Notes under the pieces: model-generated
What the model saw: only the letters and a program-made list of their open reading frames with translations
The model's database searches: none
Told to the model about the DNA's origin: nothing
Program-made: the position numbers and the translations under genes
Shown: positions 53,125 through 61,673 of the stretch, in pieces
Position numbering within the stretch: the stretch's first letter is position 1
Layout: every line of letters begins with the position of its first letter
Source of the DNA: Pseudonocardia halophobica
GTDB taxonomy: Bacteria; Actinomycetota; Actinomycetes; Mycobacteriales; Pseudonocardiaceae
Direction: 5' to 3'
DNA: 64,000 nt
Assembly: GCF_027922425.1 (NCBI RefSeq)
Contig: NZ_BSFQ01000001.1
Span: 1-64,000 of the forward strand

Positions 53125-54076
53125 AGGTACTCCCACCGAGATCGCGGCGGTACCTGCGAAGCACCGCCGACACCTCGGCCGCCACCTGGCACGGCCGGCT
53201 GGACACCTCGACCCAGCCGAAGACCAGCCGCGACCGCCCGGCCAGCTCCGCCGCGTTGTCGCGACGGCGGTCGCGCAGCGCCGTCTCGGGCTGCAGGTGG
53301 GTCCTGCCGTCGAGCCGGACGGTGAGGGGGACGCCCGCGTCGTCGTACGTCACGTCCTCGTAGAGCGTGCGCCCGTCGACCAGGGCGGGGACCTGACGAC
53401 GGCCGGCGGGCAGACCGTGAGCCTGCTCGACGTCGACGGCGTAGCACTCCTCGAGCACCGACTGCACGCCGCCGGCGATCAGCCGCACCGCCTCGTCGAG
53501 CGCCTTCCGGTAGCGGCGGGGTGGACGCTGCTGCAGCCGCCGCCACACCGTGCCGGCCCCGACGCGCCCCGTCCCGATCAGGTCGGTGAGCCTCTGACGG
53601 GCGGCACGGGCGGTCGGCTCCTCGACGGCGACGTCGATCGCCGCGTCGGCACGGCCCGTCACCGGCGGGTCGGTGCCGACCACGATGTGCGCGTGTGCCC
53701 GTGAGCGATGCACCACGACATGTGGCCGCTGGGAGACCGCCGAGCAGCCGTACCTGACGGTGATGTGCACCGGACCCGGCTGCGGAGGCATCAGACCCCA
53801 CCGCTCCGCGGCGGTGCGGTGACTGAGCACGGCACTCGCGCCGCCGTAGAGCAGCGCGGCGCGGAGGCGAGCCTCCTCGGGCAGGGGTCCGGTGAAGGTC
53901 GCGTAGACGCGCGGGAGGACGCGCTGCCACCGGCCGGCGTCCAGCTGGTTCAGCAGGTGCTTCTGCGTGAGGCCGAAGTCGCGGAGAAGTTGGCCTGCGG
54001 TGACGAGGCCGTGCTGGGCGGCGAGCACGGCCTCCCAGTCGGGGTGGTCGGTCGGACGCGGCGAGAGGTGCGGCAT
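53087..54076 (-). CDS. AbiEi-antitoxin-like protein with DUF559-type C-terminal domain
   Basis: A 329-residue protein: residues about 15-70 are the AbiEi_4 winged-helix domain (LAAQHGLVTAGQLLRDFGLT, RVLPRVYATFTG), and the remainder resembles the restriction-endonuclease-like DUF559/Vsr fold (VPALVDGRTLYEDVTYD, RLDGRTHLQPE). Such solitary proteins are abundant in actinobacteria, often without an AbiEii toxin; none is adjacent here. The gene interrupts the arabinogalactan cluster and is bracketed by two inward-facing palindromic repeats. ATG 54076. Confidence 0.8.
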   Translation of the reverse strand: MPHLSPRPTDHPDWEAVLAAQHGLVTAGQLLRDFGLTQKHLLNQLDAGRWQRVLPRVYATFTGPLPEEARLRAALLYGGASAVLSHRTAAERWGLMPPQPGPVHITVRYGCSAVSQRPHVVVHRSRAHAHIVVGTDPPVTGRADAAIDVAVEEPTARAARQRLTDLIGTGRVGAGTVWRRLQQRPPRRYRKALDEAVRLIAGGVQSVLEECYAVDVEQAHGLPAGRRQVPALVDGRTLYEDVTYDDAGVPLTVRLDGRTHLQPETALRDRRRDNAAELAGRSRLVFGWVEVSSRPCQVAAEVSAVLRRYRRDLGGSTCFRCSEGVVSAK

Positions 54077-54159
54077 GCGGACAGGGTCCGGGCAGGTGCC
54101 CTCTCCGCGGACCGTTTCGGAGAAAGAGGGCACCGGGAACCGCGCACGGCTCTCCTCGC

Positions 54160-54223
54160 GTTTCCGCAGCTCAACCGGGGTCGTGAGTGGCAACTGCCCC
54201 TCTAGGGGCAGTTGCCACTCACG
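54160..54223 (+). repeat. Dispersed 3'-end palindromic repeat, copy 4
   Basis: The conserved arm is at 54160-54181 and the palindrome at 54182-54223. This is the best-preserved copy, with perfect 19-bp arms (CGTGAGTGGCAACTGCCCC and its complement) around TCTA. It ends 2 bp before the nitroreductase stop codon (54226-54228) and lies 84 bp upstream of the AbiEi-like start. Confidence 0.85.
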
Positions 54224-54225
54224 GG

Positions 54226-54879
54226 TTACCAGGTGTCGACGTGCAGGACCTCGTCGAGAGGCTGGCGCGGGGCGGGCTTGAAGTCGGTGCCCTTGGTGTA
54301 GGCGACCGGGAGCAGGACGCCCTGCTTCACCGTGCCCGGGACGCCGAGCAGCTCGGCGACCTCCTTCTCGTAGCGCAGGTGGAGGCTGGTCCAGGCGCTG
54401 CCCAGGCCGCGGGCGCGCAGCGCGAGCTGCAGGCTCCACGCGGCGGGCAGCAGCGAGCCCCACAGCCCGGCCTGGTTGCCCGCGGGCAGCTCCTCGGTGC
54501 CGGTCTCGATCGCCCCGATGATCAGCACCGGGACCTCGGCCATGACCTCGGCCAGGTACTCCGCGCTCGACGCCACGCGCTTCTGCGTGGCCTCCCGCGC
54601 GGCGTCGCCCGCCGGGTGGTTGGCGGCGTAGCCCGCCGAGTTGCGGTAGGCGTCGAAGGAGCGGGCGTAGAGGTCCGCGACGGCCTTCCGCTTGGCCGGG
54701 TCGGTGAGCACGATCCAGTGCCAGCCCTGCTTGTTGCTGCCGCTCGGCGCCTGCAGCGCCACCTCGAGGCTCTCGCGCACCACCTCGAGCGGCACCGGTC
54801 GCTCCAGGTCGAGGCGTTTGCGCACCGAACGGGTGGTCGTCAGCAACTGGTCGGGATCCAGCGGGAGCAGCTCTGCCAT
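54226..54879 (-). CDS. Nitroreductase family flavoprotein
   Basis: A 217-residue FMN nitroreductase-fold protein: TTRSVRKRLDL, ALQAPSGSNKQGWHW, AAWSLQLALRARGLGSAW and the C-terminal GVLLPVAYTKG. It reduces nitro groups or quinones with NAD(P)H. ATG 54879 is preferred because GGGGGC precedes it; upstream in-frame ATGs lack this. Same direction as the methyltransferase, 40 bp downstream of it. Confidence 0.92.
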   Translation of the reverse strand: MAELLPLDPDQLLTTTRSVRKRLDLERPVPLEVVRESLEVALQAPSGSNKQGWHWIVLTDPAKRKAVADLYARSFDAYRNSAGYAANHPAGDAAREATQKRVASSAEYLAEVMAEVPVLIIGAIETGTEELPAGNQAGLWGSLLPAAWSLQLALRARGLGSAWTSLHLRYEKEVAELLGVPGTVKQGVLLPVAYTKGTDFKPAPRQPLDEVLHVDTW

Positions 54880-54919
54880 GCCCCCGATCATGCCCCGCGG
54901 ACCGGGGAACCGGCAGCGC

Positions 54920-55621
54920 TCAGGTGCCCGAGTTCTCCACGACGAAGATCGAGCTCTCGCCCTCGCCCGGGTTGAGGAACAGCCGGCCCGCGCAGAACTG
55001 GACGAACGAGGGCACCGCGCGGAGGTCGAGGAACCGCGGCAGCCGGCCGTACGGGACGTCCCAGAGGCCGTCGGAACCCTCGCGGACGATCGTGAACCCG
55101 CCGTGCACGAGGAACTTCCGCCATTCCTCGTGCGACTTCAGGTTGACGTGCGTGGGGTCGGCGAAGCCGTTCCACTTCTCCCCCGCGAGCGCGTGCCCGC
55201 GGCCGGCCGGGTCGGGCATCGCCACCAGCGCCCGCCCGCCGGGGACGAGCACCCGCCGCCAGGTCTCGACGGCGGCCGTGGCGGTCTCGTCGTCGAGATG
55301 CTCGAGGACGTGGATCGCCGTGAGGCCGCGGAACCCGTCCGTCGGCAGGTCCTCGGGCGACGTGTAGACAGGGCAGCCGGGCGCGGTGCGGCGCGCGACC
55401 TCGGCCGACCAGGCGGAGACCTCGACGCCCGACGCCGGGCCGTGCTCGGCGAGCCGGCGGACCAGGTGCCCGGTGCCGCAGCCGAAGTCCAGGTACGGGC
55501 CGCGGCCGACGTACCGCAGCACCATCTTGACGTACCAGCGCAACGCGGGCCGGTCGCCCGCCTGGCCGTTCTCCGCGTAGTAGGCCTCGTCGTAGTGGTC
55601 CGGTCCGAACGACGTGCTCAT
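54920..55621 (-). CDS. SAM-dependent class I methyltransferase
   Basis: A 233-residue methyltransferase: SAM motif I YLDFGCGTGHLVRRL, post-I VEVSAWS, motif IV AIHVLEHLDD. It follows a GT4 glycosyltransferase and a flippase in one operon, so it probably methylates a sugar, lipid or small precursor of an exported glycan. The start codon region is part of a three-unit 20-bp tandem repeat, so translation may start at any of three ATGs; only ATG 55621 leads into the full frame. Confidence 0.9.
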   Translation of the reverse strand: MSTSFGPDHYDEAYYAENGQAGDRPALRWYVKMVLRYVGRGPYLDFGCGTGHLVRRLAEHGPASGVEVSAWSAEVARRTAPGCPVYTSPEDLPTDGFRGLTAIHVLEHLDDETATAAVETWRRVLVPGGRALVAMPDPAGRGHALAGEKWNGFADPTHVNLKSHEEWRKFLVHGGFTIVREGSDGLWDVPYGRLPRFLDLRAVPSFVQFCAGRLFLNPGEGESSIFVVENSGT

Positions 55622-55674
55622 GGGACGTACTCAGTGCTCATCGGACGTACTCAGGGCTCATCGGAAGTACTCAG
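55615..55674. repeat. Triplicated 20-bp stop/start junction
   Basis: Three tandem 20-bp units (55615-55634, 55635-55654, 55655-55674), each on the minus strand reading TGAGTACNTCC-ATGAGC with one or two changes. Each carries a TGA and an ATG, so the stop of the GT4 gene and the start of the methyltransferase have been duplicated twice. Confidence 0.85.
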
Positions 55675-56798
55675 CGTCCCCTTCGCGCATGCTTGTCGAA
55701 CAGCACCTCGTAGGCGTCGAGCACGCCGTCGACCGAGAACGCCCGGCGCGCGGCGTCGGCCCCGGCCTCCCGGTCCGGCGGGTCGGCGAGCAGGCGGCGC
55801 ATCGCGGCGGCCAGCGCCTCGGTGTCGGCCTTCGGGGCCAGCGTGCCGAACCCGGTCTGCGCGACCGGCTGCCGGACGCCCGGGATGTCGCTGGACAGCA
55901 CCGGGACGCCGGCGAGCATCGCCACGGCCTGCACGATCCCGAACGCCTCGAACGCGTTGACGGACGGCAGGCTGAACAGGTCGAGCGAGGCGTAGAAGTC
56001 GCCGATCCGCTCCTCGGGGACGAACCCGAGCAGCCGGACCCGGGGGTCGTCGCCGATCGCGGCCCGCACCTGCTCGACGACCGACCCGCCCGCGACATGC
56101 GTGAAGTCGCCGCCGATGAGCAGCCGGGCGTCGGGGTCCTCGAGCGTCCGGAACGCGCGGACCAGGTACTCCAGGCCCTTCTCGCGCACGATCCGGCCGA
56201 GGAACCCGATGTGCGGCCCGTCCGTCTCGCGGTAGGTCGGCTCGCCCCGGGGCGGCGCGTGGCACGGCGGCGGGATGGACTCGACGGTCGGCGCGATCCA
56301 CGGCCACATCCGGCTGTGCCGGCCGTAGTCCTCGCTGGTCACCGCCACGGCTCCGGCCCGGCGCATGGCCCGCCGGTTCGACGCGTCGACGACCTTCCGC
56401 TGCACCGTGTTGACCAGCCCGGGCGGCAGGGTGACGTCGCAGTGGTACGTCGCGACGATCGGCGCCGAGGTGAACTGCGCGATCGCCCCGGCCTCGAGCA
56501 TCGGCAGGTGCAGGTTGACCACCCGGGCGCGGTTCGCGGTGGCGACGGCGAGCCGCACGAACTCCGGGCTCACCACGCCGCGCCCGAGCCGGAGCAGCAC
56601 GGGGGCGCGCAGCACCCGGACGCCGTTGATCTCCTCCTCGCGCGGGAGGTCGGCGTCGTACCGGCTGGTCACGACGGTGACGCGGCGCCCGCGGGCGGCC
56701 AGGCCCTCGGCGATGTCCCGGGCCATGTTGGTCAGCCCGGAGACGTAGGGCGCGTAGTAGGTGAGCGCGACGACCAGGTCGTCCTCGCGGTCAGACAC
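55671..56798 (-). CDS. GT4 family glycosyltransferase
   Basis: A 375-residue GT-B retaining transferase: N-terminal glycine-rich GLTNMARDIAEGLAARG, C-terminal FLGRIVREKGLEYL and SVNAFEAFGIVQAV. In the ExxxxxxxE donor motif the second glutamate is valine (E-AFGIVQA-V), which is unusual. It uses a nucleotide-sugar in the cytoplasm to build a lipid-linked glycan. The GTG at 56798 overlaps the flippase stop by 8 bp. Confidence 0.9.
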   Translation of the reverse strand: MSDREDDLVVALTYYAPYVSGLTNMARDIAEGLAARGRRVTVVTSRYDADLPREEEINGVRVLRAPVLLRLGRGVVSPEFVRLAVATANRARVVNLHLPMLEAGAIAQFTSAPIVATYHCDVTLPPGLVNTVQRKVVDASNRRAMRRAGAVAVTSEDYGRHSRMWPWIAPTVESIPPPCHAPPRGEPTYRETDGPHIGFLGRIVREKGLEYLVRAFRTLEDPDARLLIGGDFTHVAGGSVVEQVRAAIGDDPRVRLLGFVPEERIGDFYASLDLFSLPSVNAFEAFGIVQAVAMLAGVPVLSSDIPGVRQPVAQTGFGTLAPKADTEALAAAMRRLLADPPDREAGADAARRAFSVDGVLDAYEVLFDKHARRGR

Positions 56799-58071
56799 GG
56801 GTCAGCTCCCTGTTCCGGGTCCGGGACAGCATCAGGACCGTGCCGACCACCCACCCGACCGTCGAGCCCAGCACGAACGCGAGTTCGGCGCTGAGCAGCA
56901 GGTCGGGCACGACGAGCACGGTGACGACGGCGACCACGACGCCGGACAGCCAGGCCCAGGCGACGTGCGAGTGCCGGACGGACGCCACGAGCACCTGGGT
57001 GACCAGCACCATGCCCAGGTAGGCGGCGACGCCGACGGACAGCAGGGCCATGTCGAACGCGCCGAGGCGGTAGCCCTGCCCGAAGACGAGGCCGACCAGC
57101 CACGGCCCGATGGCGTAGCCGAGCCCGAACGCGACGACGGCCAGGGCGAGCAGACCCGCGCTGAGCCGGAGGGTGACCTTCCGCAGGACCGCCCGGTCGC
57201 CGCCGTGCAGCAGGCGGGTGAGCACCGGCAGCAGCGCCGTCTGCAGCGGGACCATGAGGAAGAGCGGGATCCGGGCGAGGGTGTAGCCCGCGACGAACCG
57301 CCCGGCCATGTCGGCCTGGGCCAGGTCGCGGGCGAGCAGCGGGACCAAGATCGGCGGACCGTTGAGCAGCAGCTGGGCGCACAGCGAACCGAGCAGCAGC
57401 GGGAGCACGGCCCGCCGTACGCCTCTCGGGGTCATGGTGGCGTCGCCCAGGTCCGGGACGCTGCCCATCCGGGTGCGTCGCCGGGCCAGCGCGAGCAGCT
57501 GCGGCCCGTGCGCCAGCAGGATCGCGAGGACCAGCGTCCAGGCGAAGATCGAGCTGTCGGGGTCGGCGATGAGCAGCGCGACCGCGCCGGCGAGCGCGAC
57601 CCGCAGCACGGTGTCCCAGAGCATGACCAGGGCGTGCCGGTCCATCCGGTCCATGCCGATCAGCGCCCCGCGCATCACGAACTGGCCGGCGGAGGCGATG
57701 CACAGCACGGCGAGCGCGGCGATCGTCCAGACCTCGCCGCCGAACGCCCGGACCAGCACCGGCGACAGCGCCAGCACCACCACGACCTCGGCCGCGGCGA
57801 GCAGCAGCGCGGTGAACAGCGAGGCGTGCAGCACACGGCCGGGCCGGTCCGGCACCTGCATCAGCCGGGCGGTCTCCTGCTCGATCGGGAGGAACACCCC
57901 GAAGCCGACGACCAGGGCGATCGACCAGAAGGCGCCGAAGTAGGCGTACTCCGCGGCGGGGAGGCTCCGGGCGATGATCGCGAGGTAGCCGTTGACGAGC
58001 AGTCCGGACCCGATGATGCCGAGCCCGACCAGGCCGAGCGACCGCGTACGGGAGCGCGTCGTCGGAGTCAG
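56791..58071 (-). CDS. Polysaccharide flippase-like membrane protein (Wzx/MVF type)
   Basis: About 426 residues with 12-14 helices, of the oligosaccharidyl-lipid flippase group (LGIIGSGLLVNGYLAIIARS, QLLLNGPPILVPLLARD). It would export the product of the downstream GT4 and methyltransferase. The start is uncertain: there is no ATG, GTG or TTG in frame between the first helix and ATG 58260, and that ATG lies on top of the divergent Emb start. A CTG at 58071 preceded by AAGGGGA is the best fit. Confidence 0.78.
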   Translation of the reverse strand: MTPTTRSRTRSLGLVGLGIIGSGLLVNGYLAIIARSLPAAEYAYFGAFWSIALVVGFGVFLPIEQETARLMQVPDRPGRVLHASLFTALLLAAAEVVVVLALSPVLVRAFGGEVWTIAALAVLCIASAGQFVMRGALIGMDRMDRHALVMLWDTVLRVALAGAVALLIADPDSSIFAWTLVLAILLAHGPQLLALARRRTRMGSVPDLGDATMTPRGVRRAVLPLLLGSLCAQLLLNGPPILVPLLARDLAQADMAGRFVAGYTLARIPLFLMVPLQTALLPVLTRLLHGGDRAVLRKVTLRLSAGLLALAVVAFGLGYAIGPWLVGLVFGQGYRLGAFDMALLSVGVAAYLGMVLVTQVLVASVRHSHVAWAWLSGVVVAVVTVLVVPDLLLSAELAFVLGSTVGWVVGTVLMLSRTRNRELTRV

Positions 58072-58258
58072 GGCTCTTCCCCTTCCTGCGGACGACGTGC
58101 GGGCGGGTACCTGTGGGACGTCTGAGATTGGCGTGACTCTACCGGGCGGGTACCCGGGGGTCCCGGGACCAACGCCCCGGAAACGGCCGTCGGTTACCGG
58201 ACCGCAATCATGCCCCGACCCCTCCGCGGCGGGTTGTTCGGGTGCCCGGACGGGTGGC

Positions 58259-61200
58259 ATGACACTCTCGTTGCCGGCCAGGACGAGTGAGGAACCGAGG
58301 ACTGACGACGTGGGATCGCCGCCGGAGACCAGCGGAGCGGACACCGGGACCGACACCGGGACCGCGACCGGGTCGACCGAGGGAACGGCCGTGTCGCCCG
58401 GGTCCGCGCCGGCGGCCCCGCCGGAACCGTCGACACCGACCCCGTCGGGACCGGACGCCGGGGCAGAGGCCGTCGCGTCGCCGGTGACCGACCCCGATCC
58501 GGCACGTCCGCCCCGCGACCTGGGCCGCGTCGACCCCACCGTGCGCCCGGAGCGTGAGTGCCCGGCGTGGCCGACCCGGCGCCCGCCGCGGCTGCCGTTC
58601 GACCTCCTGGCCGGCCTGTTCGGCCTGCTCGCGCTGGTGTGCGCCGCCGCGCTGCCCTTCGCGCCGGTGAGCGTGAGCACCCCCACCGTGTCCTGGCCGC
58701 AGCGCGCCACGGCGCCCGAGCCGACCACGCTGCTGCTGACCTCCTACCGGCCGTTGACCCTCGACGTCCGGGTGAGCTGCGACGCCGTCCGCGCGGCCGC
58801 CGGCACCACCGACCGGATCGTCGTCGCCACGATGCGGCCGGACTCCGCCGCCGCCGGGGCCGCGGGCCTGGTCGTGACGGCCACCGGGACCCCGGAGTCG
58901 CCCGGTGTCCGGGTGGCCGCGGTCGGCCGGGTCCTCCTCGACGCCCCGGTCCCGGGCGGGAGCTGCCGCTACACCCTCCACTCCGACGGCGACGGCACCG
59001 TGCTCGACCTCGACGGCGACCGGCTCGCGTCGGCCTTCGGCGCCACCGTGCCCGACGTCGACCTGCTCACCACGTCGATCTCCGCGCTGCCGGGCCCCGG
59101 GGACCTCGGCGTGACGATGCGCGTCGACGACGAGATGGCGAGCAGCCCCACCCCCGCCAAGACGGCGCTGACGTGGCTCACGGGGCTCCTCGCGGTGGCG
59201 GCGGTGCTCTGCCTGGTGCTCGTCGACCGCCGGGAGCCGCGGGAGAAGCGCCCGTGGAGGCTGCGTCCGCCCGCGCTCGTGGACCTGCTGGTCCCGGCGC
59301 TGATGACGCTATGGCTCTTCCTCGCCCCCAGCACGGACGACGACGGCTACTACGCGGCCATGGCCCGCAACTTCCGCGCGTCGGGGTTCGTGGGCAACTA
59401 CTACCAGCTCTACGACCAGAGCTTCGTCCCGTTCACGTGGTTCTACCACCTGCTGGCCTGGTGGCAGACCGTCGCCGGCGACTCCGCGCCCGCCCAGCGC
59501 GTCCCGGCCCTGGTGTTCGGGCTGATCGCCTGGGCGGCGGTGCGCCGGTTCACGGCGACCGCGCTGCGCGAGACCGCCCCGGACCGCTGGTGGATCCGGT
59601 CGCTGTCGCGGACCGTGCTGGGTGTCGCGTTCCTCGCGTGGTGGCTGCCCCTGGACATGGGCGTGCGGCCGGAGAGCGCCGTGACCGTCGGCGGAGCGCT
59701 GGCTCTGCTCGGGGTCGCCGTGGCCGTGCGCCGGTCGCGGCTCTCGGTCGCCTGGCTCGCGTTCGTCGCGGCCGCGGCCGGATTCGCGGTGCACCCGACG
59801 GGCTTCACCGCGCTCGCGCCGATCGTCGCCGGGCTGCCGGCGCTGTGGCGGCTGGTCCGGACGGGCGGAATGGTCCGCACGCTCGCCCGCGCCGTCGCCG
59901 TGGTGTCCGGGGCGGTCGTGGCCTCGCTGCTCGCCTTCGCCGACGGCGCCTTCCGCGACTTCCTGCACGGCCAGGAGATCTTCCTCGGGATCCAGGACCA
60001 GAACGACTGGGCCGACGAGATCCAGCGCTACAACTTCCTGCTCTCGGACATCGCGATGGGCTCGTACGCCAAGCGCGTCGCGGTCCTGGTGACGATCGTC
60101 GCGCTGCTGTGGTTCGCGGTGCTGTTCGCAGCGGCCCGGGCGCGGCGGATCCCGCTACCGTGGCCGCTGGTGTTCTCCGGCTGCACCGCCGCGCTGGCGT
60201 TCCTGCTGCTCTGGCCCACCCCGTCGAAGTGGACCCACCACTTCGGGGCGCTCGCCGGCACCTGCTCGGTCTTCCTGGCGTTGCTGGTCGTGCTCGGGAT
60301 CCCGGTGGCCCGGCGGCTCGAGGCGCGGTTGCCGGTGCCGCTCCTGGTGGCGATCGCGGGGTCGTTCGTGCTGGCCCTGGCGCTGGCCGGGCACGGGCCC
60401 AACGCGTGGCCGTACACCTGGCTGGTCGGCGTCCGGCGGCCGGAGCTCGCACCGGCGGTCAACCTCGTCGAGTTCGGCGACCCGGTGTGGTGGGTCCTCG
60501 GCCTCGTCGTGCTCGTCGGCCTCCTGGCCCTGGGCGCACGCCTGCGCGGCACCCGCGACCTGCGGCTGCACCTGCTGCGGGCGGTGCCGGCGATGGTGGT
60601 GCTCGGCCTCCTGGCCAATGTCGTGTACCTGGTCGGGACGTTCGGCCTCGCCGTCGACCGGACGAACGGGTCGTGGTCCTTCTGGGGCGACAACTTCCGC
60701 GATCCCGGCGCGACGGACTGCAACGCGGCCCGCGCCGTGCGCGTCCTCGATCCGGCGGGCGCCCGGGCCCTCACCCCGGCCACCGGGCTGCCCGCACCGG
60801 CCGAGCCGCAGGGCTTCGCGGAGAACGGCTTCCCGCGCGGCGACGGGCCGCCGCTGCCCGCGGGCGAGGGGATGTTCGACCGGGCGTGGGGCAGCTTCGT
60901 CGCTCGGGACGGGGCGCCGGAGTGGACGACCGGCCAGGTCACCACGCCCTGGTGGGACCTCCCGGCGCTGCCCGCCGACGGGTCCGCCGAGGTCGCCGTG
61001 CTCGCCTCCGGCACCCTCGGCGACGGCAACTCGCTGGTCGCCGAGTACGGCCGGCGCGGCGCCGACGGCACCGTCCGGACCGTGGACACGGTGCCGCTGA
61101 CCGACACCGCCTCGGACACGACCTGGCGTACCTTCGCGCTGCCCGATGCCGGCGGCCAGGCCGACCTCGTCCGGCTCACCGCGGTGGACCGCAGCGGCGG

Positions 61201-61669
61201 TGTCGGCGGTTGGCTCGCCTTCACCGCCCCGGCCGTGGCACAGCAGGTGCCCCTGCGCGAGGCGCTCCCGGCGGGTCCGGTCGCGCTGTCGTGGCAGGTG
61301 GCCTTCCAGTTCCCGTGCCTACCGCTGCCCCGGGTGGCCGACGGCATCACCGAACCCCCGCGCTCCGCCGTGGTGTGGGGCGATCCGTCGCTCGGCGGCT
61401 TCGCCGACGCGACCTGGCAGCCCTTCCGCGGCGGCCTGTTCGGGCAGGTCCGGCGCATCTCAACGGGCCTGCAGCTGGCCACGACCCTCGACGGCGTCCC
61501 GGAGGACGAGCGCCACCTCGAGGTCTACCTCTTCGCGCCGCCCTATCCCGACGACGCCTACGACCTCACCCGCGGCGAGCGCGTGACGGGCGGGGGGAAC
61601 GCCGGCTCGGACGCCCCACCGCGGCCGTCCACCCCGGAGGCGGAGCGGGCCGACCGCGACGACTCGTGA
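58259..61669 (+). CDS. Emb-type arabinosyltransferase
   Basis: A 1136-residue protein of the EmbA/B/C family: a Pro/Thr/Gly-rich N-terminus, about 15 helices from residue 115, an N-terminal periplasmic loop (58680-59160), the acidic catalytic motif STDDDGYY, and the C-terminal arabinose-binding module (about 800-1110). It transfers arabinose from decaprenyl-phospho-arabinose, supplied through DprE1/DprE2, to arabinan; it is the ethambutol target family. Only one Emb gene is present, unlike embC-embA-embB of mycobacteria. ATG 58259 gives a long leader; GTGs at 58310 or 58391 are alternatives. Confidence 0.93.
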   Translation: MTLSLPARTSEEPRTDDVGSPPETSGADTGTDTGTATGSTEGTAVSPGSAPAAPPEPSTPTPSGPDAGAEAVASPVTDPDPARPPRDLGRVDPTVRPERECPAWPTRRPPRLPFDLLAGLFGLLALVCAAALPFAPVSVSTPTVSWPQRATAPEPTTLLLTSYRPLTLDVRVSCDAVRAAAGTTDRIVVATMRPDSAAAGAAGLVVTATGTPESPGVRVAAVGRVLLDAPVPGGSCRYTLHSDGDGTVLDLDGDRLASAFGATVPDVDLLTTSISALPGPGDLGVTMRVDDEMASSPTPAKTALTWLTGLLAVAAVLCLVLVDRREPREKRPWRLRPPALVDLLVPALMTLWLFLAPSTDDDGYYAAMARNFRASGFVGNYYQLYDQSFVPFTWFYHLLAWWQTVAGDSAPAQRVPALVFGLIAWAAVRRFTATALRETAPDRWWIRSLSRTVLGVAFLAWWLPLDMGVRPESAVTVGGALALLGVAVAVRRSRLSVAWLAFVAAAAGFAVHPTGFTALAPIVAGLPALWRLVRTGGMVRTLARAVAVVSGAVVASLLAFADGAFRDFLHGQEIFLGIQDQNDWADEIQRYNFLLSDIAMGSYAKRVAVLVTIVALLWFAVLFAAARARRIPLPWPLVFSGCTAALAFLLLWPTPSKWTHHFGALAGTCSVFLALLVVLGIPVARRLEARLPVPLLVAIAGSFVLALALAGHGPNAWPYTWLVGVRRPELAPAVNLVEFGDPVWWVLGLVVLVGLLALGARLRGTRDLRLHLLRAVPAMVVLGLLANVVYLVGTFGLAVDRTNGSWSFWGDNFRDPGATDCNAARAVRVLDPAGARALTPATGLPAPAEPQGFAENGFPRGDGPPLPAGEGMFDRAWGSFVARDGAPEWTTGQVTTPWWDLPALPADGSAEVAVLASGTLGDGNSLVAEYGRRGADGTVRTVDTVPLTDTASDTTWRTFALPDAGGQADLVRLTAVDRSGGVGGWLAFTAPAVAQQVPLREALPAGPVALSWQVAFQFPCLPLPRVADGITEPPRSAVVWGDPSLGGFADATWQPFRGGLFGQVRRISTGLQLATTLDGVPEDERHLEVYLFAPPYPDDAYDLTRGERVTGGGNAGSDAPPRPSTPEAERADRDDS

Positions 61670-61673
61670 GCCG

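Noticed and set aside
53087..54076. A complete AbiE abortive-infection system
   Set aside because: No AbiEii nucleotidyltransferase toxin gene lies on either side; solitary AbiEi-like proteins are common in actinobacteria.
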